Under the pieces are notes generated by a model. That model was not told the origin of the DNA, searched no databases, and saw nothing but the letters and a program-made list of their open reading frames with translations. Below, one piece after another: positions 35,150-43,600 of a stretch of DNA of 64,000 bases; positions within the stretch are counted from its first letter, which is position 1, and each line of letters opens with the position of its first letter. The DNA comes from Siphonodentalium dalli (Eukaryota > Mollusca > Scaphopoda > Gadilida > Siphonodentaliidae): positions 144,231,950-144,295,949 of the forward strand of contig CP136063.1 in NCBI GenBank assembly GCA_032622095.1. Direction: 5' to 3'. A program made the translations under genes and the position numbers.

Positions 35150-35563
35150 ATGGATAATATAACAGGTACCTTGACGAATATGTTTCAAACAGAACGCGGT
35201 CGTCTACATATGAATCTCCTTAAATGGATAGGAATTACTATTATGGCAATAACTCTGTCACTACCATTTATTTTAGTTCCAAAGAAGATACCGCGTGAGC
35301 CGGTGGACTATGAATTACGTCATACGAATGAGTCACACCCCTGTGGGTTCGTGAAAAAGTGGGCAATACCCTCAAACATTACGGTAACAGTCTGTAATAA
35401 TCAAGGGCACATTTATACAGACATTAGGCGAGCTGTGAATAACACTCTGACGATTATAAGTATTCCGTATAACCAGTGGTCTGACTTCAAGTATATATTC
35501 AGTGATGTTGATAAAACTATAAGAGAAGAGATGAATATTGATTCCCTTTTGAAAAAAATTTAG
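35150..35563 (+). CDS. Polinton membrane-anchored protein, possible PC4-like tail
   Basis: An in-frame ATG also exists at 35,093, but it would overlap the integrase tail, so 35,150 is preferred (137 residues). One clear hydrophobic segment (LLKWIGITIMAITLSLPFIL) near residues 24-43 predicts a membrane anchor. The C-terminal part, NITVTVCNNQGHIYTDIRRA followed by IISIPYNQWSDFKYIFSDVD, has the strand-turn-strand plus helix pattern of PC4-type domains (VDIR..., then IsL...QW..L). It resembles the clearer PC4-like gene at 38.8-39.4 kb. That resemblance is tentative, and a membrane-bound PC4 fold would be unusual. Intact frame. Confidence 0.45.
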   Translation: MDNITGTLTNMFQTERGRLHMNLLKWIGITIMAITLSLPFILVPKKIPREPVDYELRHTNESHPCGFVKKWAIPSNITVTVCNNQGHIYTDIRRAVNNTLTIISIPYNQWSDFKYIFSDVDKTIREEMNIDSLLKKI

Positions 35564-35574
35564 AAACTAGTCAT

Positions 35575-36004
35575 ATGGATAATTATTATCTGTACCTGAC
35601 TAGCGACGATTCCATTGATAAATATCCAGATAATCGTCCTCTCGACTTCACAATAGAGTTACCTGGTGTATTAATATTGGAAGGAACGTGGTTATGTTGT
35701 TTGAAATATAACTGATCATATAGACACGGATTTATTATATATTTGCTCGGACATATGTGGAGAATCAATAGCTTGTGACACATGATCCCCCATCCTCAGG
35801 GTTATAAAGAGAGACACACGTGATACGGGTGATTGGCGGAGTTTTGAGGACTCATTCTACATAAATGTAAGGCAGGATAAACTTCAGCGTCTCAGGATTT
35901 TTATAAGAGGCGATAAACTTTCTAAAATAAATGCAGAAAAAAAAGTGACTTGTACACTACATTTGAAGAAACATGTCGATCACGTATATTCCAACCGATA
36001 TTGA
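35575..36004 (+). pseudogene. Polinton minor capsid (penton-like) protein, broken
   Basis: It opens with MDNYYLYLTSDDSIDKYPDN, then DFTIELPGVLILEGTWLCCL, the standard N-terminus of Polinton minor capsid proteins (Y.tL.S..S...yPdN...F...LP..i.L.G.W.v.L). The first frame stops at 35,713. Sequence in another frame continues YICSDICGESIACDT, meets TGA at 35,783, then runs SPILRVIKRDTRDTGDW and LQRLRIFIRGDK to a stop at 36,002-36,004. There are therefore at least one frame change and one internal stop. In the family this jelly-roll protein forms the capsid vertices. The 3' end overlaps the next gene by about 30 bp. Confidence 0.8.
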
Positions 36005-36295
36005 AAAGTGGAGAAAACATTTCAGGGACATGATTAATGGGAAGTTAACGCCAGATAATTAGGGTCGCTACTTTATTGACAGAACTCAAAATAGTGATAG
36101 TGAAGAAGACGTTCTAAAACCACATATTAACGTAGTGACGCCCGTCGCGCAAGCGATTGAAATGGCTAAGGCCGAAGTTGCAGAAAATAAGTTGACACAC
36201 ACACGTAAGGCGTCCAAAAAAACAATAAGAGAGTGTTAGCTAGCGGTTTGGCTAATAATCCTAAGAAAGTGAAAACTATATTCGATAAATCATGA
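35973..36295 (+). pseudogene. Small conserved Polinton protein before the capsid gene, broken
   Basis: It begins MSITYIPTDIEKWRKHFRDM at 35,973, has an in-frame TAG at 36,060-36,062, continues GRYFIDRTQNSD, and holds INVVTPVAQAIEMAKAEVAE. The W..HF.dM...G and VTP.q..ve.AK motifs are typical of the short protein upstream of the major capsid gene in Polintons, possibly a minor virion component. A second break occurs near 36,237, after which LASGLANNPKKVKTIFDKS ends at 36,293-36,295, overlapping the capsid start codon. Confidence 0.6.
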
Positions 36296-37554
36296 ATGAA
36301 TACAGAGAGTACCATACCGATAAATTGGCATTATTTGAATCGCCGGCGGTTGACAGTGGAATACAATTGACAGAATGGATAAATTACAGGCCCGTGAATC
36401 AACTGACAGACACTGCAGCTTTGGAGTTCAATATTCCCGCCATGGCCACAACCTACATGGACCTCAAACGCACATTGCTACTTCTCAAACTCAAAATAAC
36501 CAAGCAAGATGGTTCGGCTCTAACCGTTAATGACGATGTGGGTCTGATAAATGCACCCCTACATTCAATATTTTCGCAGGTCGATTTGAATATACAGCAA
36601 GTTCCCGTGAGTCAAGTCGGTCCGAATTATCCATACAAAGCATATTTCGATGTACTCTTAGAAACTGAACGTAAGGAACAGCTACATGGACAAGCGTTCG
36701 AAAAGGACACGGCAGGTGGTATGGACCTGGCAGATTCGAAAAGCGGGAACTCTGGCCTGTAGTACAGGTCCAAAACAACCCGTACTAGTCAAATAATGGA
36801 TATTATGGGATCAATTCAGCTTGACTTCTTCCAACAGGACAAATTACTACTAAATGGTCTCCCGCTCACGTTAAAATTATGGCAGACAAGAGATGTTTTT
36901 AGACTGATGTATACGGGAACCACTGAGACATACAAGTTGAAAATACAGGAAGCTAATTTGAGACTAGCGACTGTGAAATTTAACCCGGGTGTATTACTCA
37001 GTCATACTGAGTCACTCAAGAAAAGGAATGCGTGTTATCCTTTTTCAAAATCTATTATAAAGACGTGTACAGTGTCAAAAGGTGCATTCAGTTTGGGAGA
37101 AGATAATCTATTTCAAGGAGACGTACCTAGTAGCTGTATTATTGGCTTAGTATCATCAAAGGCTGAAAGCGGTTCACGCGATAAGAACCCGTTCAACTTT
37201 GCGACTTTTGGATGCAACTTCGTCGGATTTTACGTCAACGGGCAGTCTATGCCCGCCCAAGCACTACAACCGAACTTTACCAGTAAGGAATATGTAGAAG
37301 CTTACAATACGATAATAAAAGATGTGAAACGAAAAGCCGTTCATATTACTTATGAGGATTATGCGAAAGGTTATTGCATATATCGGATAAACCCGCAAGG
37401 AATTAATCACGATAGAGTCATACCTCAGAAAGGTCACACACGCCTTGAGATTAAATTCTCATCGGCTTTGAAAGACAATTGTACGGTAATTGTTTATGCC
37501 AAATTTCCTGCCGCTCTCAAAGTTGACGAGAGTCGTAAAGTTTGCATTGAATAA
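36292..37554 (+). pseudogene. Polinton major capsid protein (double jelly-roll), one in-frame TAG
   Basis: The ATG at 36,292 overlaps the previous stop region. The whole 420-codon reading frame is open except for a TAG at 36,760-36,762 (codon 157). Sequence before and after it is in the same frame. The N-terminus (FESPAVDSGIQLTEWINYRP, then LEFNIPAMATTYMDLKRT), the KDTAGGMDLADS loop and the downstream LLLNGLPLTLKLWQTRDVFR and PFNFATFGCNFVGFYVNGQS are characteristic of Polinton capsid proteins, which form the icosahedral shell. Length is about normal. The stop sits in a variable loop. Read-through cannot be excluded, but neighbouring genes are plainly decaying. The stop TAA overlaps the protease ATG (TAATG). 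Confidence 0.88.
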
Positions 37555-37999
37555 TGAATACACGCGGACTCATGAGGGCGATAAATAGTTTCACAAACCA
37601 TAATGAGATAGATGTTTGTCCCATAGAAAAATTACCTCTTTATATCCAATATCCCCGGATGTATATAGTAACACTGACGAGAGTAGCCAACCTGGACGCC
37701 AATGGACATTGATGATATTCCATGAACATAAACTATCAGAGTTCTTCGACTCGATGGGGTTAAAACCCAAGTGTTACAACGGACGATTTAAACACGTGTT
37801 GTTATTGAATGGACCTCGTTACGAGTGTAATGATTACAGATTACAGGGTTCTAATATATGCGGTCCCTATTGCATATACTTTGCATTCTATAAACTGTGT
37901 GGATACAGTCTAGAAAATATAATGAGGCCTTTCAGTGCCAATAATTATATGTATAATGATTTAATTATTAAGGATTTTATGTTGAAATATATTCTGTAA
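37554..37999 (+). pseudogene. Polinton adenain-like cysteine protease, frame-changed and missing catalytic His
   Basis: The ATG overlaps the capsid stop (TAATG). The first frame reads MNTRGLMRAINSFTNHNEID, then IEKLPLYIQYPRMYIV. The frame changes near 37,668 and resumes NTDESSQPG. Key motifs follow: EFFDSMG (acidic residue), LQ, then SNICGPYCIYF with the active-site Cys (codon near 37,859). The usual His before Trp (GxHW) is Gln here (GRQW, codon at 37,700-37,702), so the enzyme would be inactive even without the frame change. In the family this protease matures virion proteins. The C-terminus (LIIKDFMLKYIL) is complete, and AATAAA lies about 55 bp downstream. Confidence 0.82.
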
Positions 38000-38273
38000 A
38001 CGCTCTTCATTAGCGACAACGAGAGAAACACTCTTTAAATTATATTATGTATATAAATAAAATATTGTAAATACAATCATTTATCGTTCTTATATTATCA
38101 TATGTATGACTGGGAAAATACATATATATATGACTGGGTTGAGGGGGCTGTGTGGGGAGGCGGGTGAGGGGTATTAGGTCTGTTGCCAAAAAAATCTATT
38201 GTTTTTTTTGTCAAAAAACAAAGGTATGTGAGCCCTCCCCGAATGAAAAAAGATAATCGATACATATATATAT
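38000..38273. other. Convergent intergenic region
   Basis: It separates plus-strand and minus-strand Polinton genes. It contains AACGCTCTTCATT directly after the protease stop, ATAAATAAAATATTG (polyadenylation-type) and a G-rich tract near 38,130-38,175. No gene. Confidence 0.5.
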
Positions 38274-38794
38274 TTATTCTGAAAGTAATTCAAGTTCACA
38301 TATAGTAGGATATACAATATTTAACATCTGCTTTTCACTTTTAATGCCTGTAATCACAATTTTTCCATTATGAAAGCATGTAAAATGTATTTTCTCACGT
38401 CGGAACATTGCCGCAGGGAACAGCTCTGATTCGTAAGAACATTCCATAAGTTTCACTAAAACGTTTAAGTCAAGTTTTCCATTTAACTGACAAAATGCAG
38501 ACATTGTCAAATTTTTTATGGAATGTAATCTCACGCGCCAACCACATTTTTGAATATGTCGATACGACGCAGTCGAACGCGTGTCTGTTGGACATTATCA
38601 GAACGCCCGTTAACACATATTTTACCAGTGCTAAACACGAGGCAACATCCACCGAATTTAGAATGTTTCCATACAACTCCGCTAAACTTTTTGGAATTGT
38701 ATTCAATGTTCGAACAGCCGAGTGTCAAATCCCTTAGATTAATAGAGCAGTTCAAATCTGCAGAACATACGACATTAGTTATTCGTAGCATCAT
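38274..38794 (-). pseudogene. TATA-binding protein-like core (two direct repeats), encoded by the Polinton; one frame change
   Basis: Minus strand. The first repeat (ATG at 38,794, to about 38,535) reads ITNVVCSADLNCSINLRDLT, SNIEYNSKKF, and LVFSTGKICVNGRS. The second (about 38,534 to 38,274) reads IKNLTMSAFCQLNGKLDL, SYESELFPAAMFR, FHNGKIVITGIKS and VYPTICELE. These match the two halves of the TBP saddle in order: EYN-K-F, FS-GK, then SYE-ELFP, F-GK-V-TG, YP. The four Phe that kink TATA DNA in TBP are all present (KKF and LVF in repeat 1, ELF and CFH in repeat 2). Repeat 2 is two residues shorter between its pair. Total about 174 residues, a bare core without N-terminal extension. The frame change lies between repeats near 38,535. 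It starts 12 bp after the PC4-like gene's stop. TBP is not standard Polinton cargo. Confidence 0.85.
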
Positions 38795-38805
38795 AGGAGT
38801 AATGT

Positions 38806-39417
38806 TTAGATGAATGTCTGCATCCGGTTAATCAAACATGTTCTATCACCGTTGGAGCAGCATTCCATACATCTTAAAGATCCTTCCTGGTTTTGGTGAT
38901 CGTCGGTCAAATAGTACTGCACAGTCTGATCAATTTCAGGAATATTAGCACACAGGACGAATATAGCTCCAGCTAGTTCTTCAAATTGGTCGAATGTCAG
39001 AGATATTCCGTATTTGGTTGCACACAAATCATCTGAATGTTCAGGCAGCCAATACCTGCGAATGTCAACACGCGGGATGCCGCTCTTTATAGTAATGAAG
39101 AAATTCCCACCGATATGACGTCTCATGAATACATCGGATTCCCCGGTACGATAACTGACCACTTCTTGATGTATATCTGATAGGTAAGATTTCAACTCTT
39201 TGAATCTCCTTAGATTTAATGTTATTCCAGATTTTGTCGGAAATTTTTGGCCTGCATAAACTTCACCGCACTCTCTTATGTGGATATACAAGTTTCCCAG
39301 GAATCGACCGTCAAATAGGAAAATGTCATTTCCTAACGGGACTAAGCATTGTGGATGGAACGCTCTCTCGTTGGTTTCAATCCGTTAGTTTCCTTCAACA
39401 TCGGCTTGATCAGTCAT
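38806..39417 (-). pseudogene. Protein with two PC4-like (p15) domains, in-frame TAA near the N-terminus
   Basis: Minus strand. ATG at 39,417 gives MTDQADVEGN, then an in-frame TAA at 39,385-39,387. The same frame then stays open to 38,806. Unit 1 is DIFLFDGRFLGNLYIHIREC followed by FPTKSGITLNLRRFKELKSY. Unit 2 is GNFFITIKSGIPRVDIRRYW followed by TKYGISLTFDQFEELAGAI. Both show the PC4 pattern: beta-hairpin with (V/I)-x-IR, then (T/S)K-x-GI-(S/T)-L-x-(F/W)-x-x-L, and a helix. A Cys-rich tail (CMECCSNGDRTC) follows. PC4 proteins bind single-stranded or melted DNA and act as RNA polymerase II cofactors. It is immediately followed by the TBP-like gene on the same strand. Confidence 0.8.
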
Positions 39418-39723
39418 TTCTTATTTGAACCTGGAAAATAAGAAAACAAACATTACTTATCAGTTACACATCGAGAGTACAAAGTCCGAAAGGAGTCCGC
39501 CCGCCCTGGGGGTCCGCCCGCCCGCCCTGGGGGTCCGCACTGGGGGTCCGCCCGCCCGCCCTGGGGGTCCGCCCTGGGGGTCCGCCCGCCCGCCCTGGGG
39601 TCCGCACTGGGGGTCCGCCCCCCGCCCCGCCCTGGGGGTCCGCCCCCCGCCCCGCCATGGGGGTCCGCCCTCCCTCGCATACTCAATAAGAATAAGAAAA
39701 TTGAGTCATTGAGTCAGTTCATT
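39418..39723. repeat. GC-rich minisatellite (GTCCGCCCGCCCTGGGG) within the Polinton
   Basis: At about 39,492-39,670 there are roughly ten imperfect copies of an 11-18 bp unit (GGGGGTCCGCCC, GCCCGCCCTGG). It is a sharp GC island in an otherwise AT-rich element. Frames through it (Gly/Pro/Arg rich) are artefacts. The left 70 bp is the PC4-like gene's upstream region. Confidence 0.85.
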
Positions 39724-40285
39724 ATGGAGAGAATACTACCCGCAGAAATACTGGAGAAAATATACAATCAGCTAATTGACATGTCAACTATAAATCCAGA
39801 AATAAAATAAACAACTACTACACAATTGGTTTATAAGATAAATTAAAATAATACTGAAGAATATAGATGAAGGATATTTTCCTGTACAGCGATTGAAATC
39901 TTTGATTGCAAGGTCTGAATTTGAAACTGATTTCTTACAGGATATATTGAATCAAATGTTTTCGAATCGCTGGGTATTTAGGGGCGTTCCTAAAAACAAA
40001 ATACATGACATTCGTGAACTTATTGGAGATAACTTTGTGAGATTTGCAGAATACCGAGACTGGGTTTTCAATCAGAGAAGTTTTGAAGAAGTGACAATAA
40101 TTCACGGATATATCATTCTCCGTGAACCGTGTACACTGTTCACGATTGAACAAATACTTAACAGAGGCGTGATTTTGGATTACATTTCTACAAGTAAATC
40201 GAAATATATTTCAGAATTAGAGAATGAATTAATATGGTCATTCGGAATAATCTGGAATTATGGTGACTCTTCGTTGAGAAAATAA
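39724..40285 (+). pseudogene. Possible F-box-like protein on the plus strand (broken)
   Basis: ATG at 39,724 opens MERILPAEILEKIYNQLIDM, an LP-x-E-I-L-x-K-I pattern like the start of an F-box, then stops at about 39,808. In another frame, after a TAA at 39,839, an open stretch 39,842-40,285 reads LKNIDEGYFPVQRLKSLIAR and continues through FSNRWVFRGVPKNKIHDIRE to WSFGIIWNYGDSSLRK. If it was one gene it has at least one frame change and one stop. F-box proteins recruit targets to SCF ubiquitin ligases, but the match here is only the short N-terminal motif. It is the only plus-strand gene in the right half of the element. Confidence 0.35.
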
Positions 40286-40696
40286 AAAAAAAACATATTT
40301 GTTTTTTTGGTTTAAGACCGATATAATATTATAAGTATAAAGAGCGTTAAGACTGTACTGGAGATAAATGCAATGATAGACAAAACAACTAATTCATAAC
40401 TAACCTGTATAGAATGTTTCACACACAGTATAGGACTAACGAATTTGTAAATGTGAATTGGATTGGGTAGCATTTTATAGATCGAAAAAATGGACACCGT
40501 GGATAAATTGACCAATGACTGTCATCGGATTATAGTAATACGTGTTCAGGCACGCTCGATGTTATCTAACATCGAACGTGTCTGAACACGCCTTAGTATA
40601 ATCCGATAGCTGCCATCGATCGAATGTTTACACTCTCATTACAACCTTGATCTAATATAGACGATTAAATTATATAATATATATTACGTACCTCGT
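40286..40696. promoter_or_regulatory. Intergenic region with an 85-bp palindrome
   Basis: Bases 40,523-40,564 and 40,566-40,607 form arms of about 41 nt with almost no loop (core CACGCTCGATGTTA / TAACATCGAACGTG, outer ATCGGATTATA / TATAATCCGAT). Just before it, GGATAAATTGACCAATGACT matches subterminal sequence of both inverted repeats. ATAAAGAGCGTT lies at about 40,340. Confidence 0.7.
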
Positions 40697-43600
40697 TCAA
40701 TATCCATATGGCAGAGTATCCATGTTATCCAGGCGTCTGCGTTTTGTATACACAACTCGGTAATGCTTCTCCTCAGATCTGTTATATAATTTTCTTTTTC
40801 CTTTGGACCTGCATAGTTTTCGAGGATTGGTTGTGGTGATGGGCACTGTACTTCTGGATTCTAACAGATCTTTAATCGTGTTGAAATTGATGAACTGTGA
40901 ATTTTCAAAGTTCAAAGAGAAACCCCGAACTTTACACGTCTCTTTAGCTTTATTGGTTCTATAAGCGTAATTCTTCGGTCCTCCAGAAACAAATTCCTCG
41001 ATGTATTCATCCGGGTCTAGCTCACTAGTCAACTGTCCCAAATAGTCACCCAGTGGGGGATTAATTTGATCCTCGGTGCTGCTGAATACACAACTATCCG
41101 TGTCGTAATATAACACTCTTCTGTCCAAGGAATGAATAACTTCACGACATTAATCTCGCGTGACACGTCGTGAACGTGGCCAAATATATGTTATTTGATG
41201 ATCCACACGGCGCACAGTCATTTCGATAAGTCCACTCAATCTGAAGAATGTCATCGGTTATGACATGAAAATTTTCCATTTGTTTCATTGGATTTGAAAT
41301 GAGTTGGAATAGATTGTCTTGTTCCGATTCATGGAAATATTCGGTCTGTGTGAAATTCTGGTTTTGACCCCATTTTCCCCAAAATGAATTCAGCGTCAGC
41401 TTTGATATTTGGCGTAATCCTGGATTTCTTTCGATGCTTTCTCTGTCCAGCAATATACCTTCGTTGTCTTTATACTCTGTGATGTATTTGTCCATGACTT
41501 CGGTAGATTTTATCCAATCCGGAGGACCGCTAGCCTGCTGCTTGAACTTTAAGAATGTGTTTATATATTCAGTGAATAATCCATTTTGTTGTCCATAGTC
41601 CGACGTTTCGGTCCAATGGTATATTTCATATATTTTGAGAATCTTGTATCCTACTTTAATAGCTGTCTCCAGTTCAGGAATACACCAAACACCAGTCATA
41701 TCTCTCTGTTGGCACGTACACGTGCAATGTCGTTGATTTTCATTATCAGCACAAGTCCTGCACAGTGGAAACTTCAGTTTACCGTTGGATCGATATGGTA
41801 ATACTGGGTGATAGAGTCCATTAGGTGGTAAAATCTTGACTTGAGCTATTCCGAAGTAATCCTTAAGTTCTGTAATGTCATCGCCCAAAATGATTTTCGG
41901 GTGTCCAACCGGGTATCGAGCGTATTTGAGCAGATTTGGATAGAGCGACGTGAAGTCAAAATAGTGTATTTTCTCACCAACGTCAGCTTTGTAGTGTAAT
42001 TTAGTGGCATTCGTTCTACCGCCGAAGAAACTGTCTCTAGACTCTAGTCGTTCAACAATGTCCAAACTAGTAATGAAATCACGAAGCTCCGGATTAGTCT
42101 TTTGGGCAGCGACGAACTCGTGTTCCCAAATGCACACATATTTCAGGCCTCGACTTTCTATATACTTCTTCTTTTTCTGTGTCAGTCCGTATAATTCATT
42201 AGGTGTCTGGTTGGTTATCGGATTCTTGACTACGTCTCAGACAAAGTTCACATCCATGGAATTGACATCCGTGAAATTCGAATGCCGTGTTTAACTCTTC
42301 ACAATATCCATCCAATCTGTACTTTGCACCATCGAGTTTCTTTTCACGTCCGTTCAAAGCGTGGGTTATGTGGATTTTTATCTTTGAACATCATCCATTC
42401 CAGCCATTGAATCGAACTTTTGCTGTATTGATCTTTATATGATGTCTTGGGGACGCGAGCTATCTGTGATTTGAGAAATTCTTTCTGTCGAATTTGTACG
42501 TCGCGTTCATCTTCAAGTTTTGTTTGTTGAACCCATTCACCTTTGTATAAAATCGACAAAGTTCCATCTTTACATTTAGCTGGAAGCCACGTTTTCCCGT
42601 CGGTACTTAGGCGCACTCTTCATTCCTTGTCGACGAACTTCGTTCTGAATATCCCCATACATACCGATGCGATGGTAACGTATTGGAATGGATCAACGGC
42701 ACCAACCAGTTTGAACTTCATATCGCCAGAAACCTCGTCAATTACGGGTTGTATATTTCCAGTCGCGTTCATGATGTGGGTTCTGAATTTTATGCAAGCT
42801 TGTCTCAAAATATTGACATCACTACGACAATAATCCGATAATTCTTTCTTGAAGATGAAAACTGCATTTGTTTGAGCCGCGTGCCATTTCGTGAAGTCTT
42901 TTCGTTCAGCCACGCCCATATAATCAGCACCGTAATATTTGGCATCCGGATAGGGTCCTTCATAATTCTGGTTGGCTGGTTTATTGAAAAAGTGTGGGAA
43001 CCATCCTTTTTTCTCGCCATCAAGACCGAATGTTTTTGGCAACAGTGCCAACTTCATTGGTAGAAAGCTGAGACTGTCCAGTACTTTGATATGAAGATCT
43101 TTTTCCACGTATAGGTACATCAATTTGGATCCATTATATATAACTTTGGGTCTCAATGATTGATCAATGAGATATTCCATGAGAAAATATCCATCGTAAC
43201 CCTTGAAGTTGTGAGCCAGTGCTATGAATCCCGTATGTTGTTCAGAGAATAACCATTTTCCAAACTTTTCACCGGTATCAGGACCGCTAAATATAACCTC
43301 ACAGAGTCCGCATGTATCCGGACATAAATTTCGGTCATTCTTCTTCTTCTTCTTCTTCGCATCACCGTCGTTACAAGCATCACATAGAGGACCGCAATTT
43401 CTACAGGTCGGTTTCGTTTCCAGCGATTCATGCATGCATTCGTAGCAAGCTGTTTGGGCGACGAGGAAGTTGAGTGTACACTGAACTTTTCCGCACCATG
43501 TTTTTAAACAGTTCTGAAAAGTAATAATTGAACGTTTTAACCTCTAGCTTTATTGATAATGAAAAAAACAAAATAAACGTCTACACTTTGTTCAGATAAT

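Noticed and set aside
36292-37554. Programmed TAG read-through or recoding in the capsid gene
   Set aside because: Neighbouring genes have frame changes and other stop codons, so ordinary decay explains the TAG more simply.
38470-38813. Plus-strand and third-frame minus-strand open frames over the TBP-like gene
   Set aside because: Shadows of the TBP-like coding sequence with no family resemblance.
39425-39712. Pro/Gly/Arg-rich frames in the Polinton
   Set aside because: Translation of the GC minisatellite on both strands.
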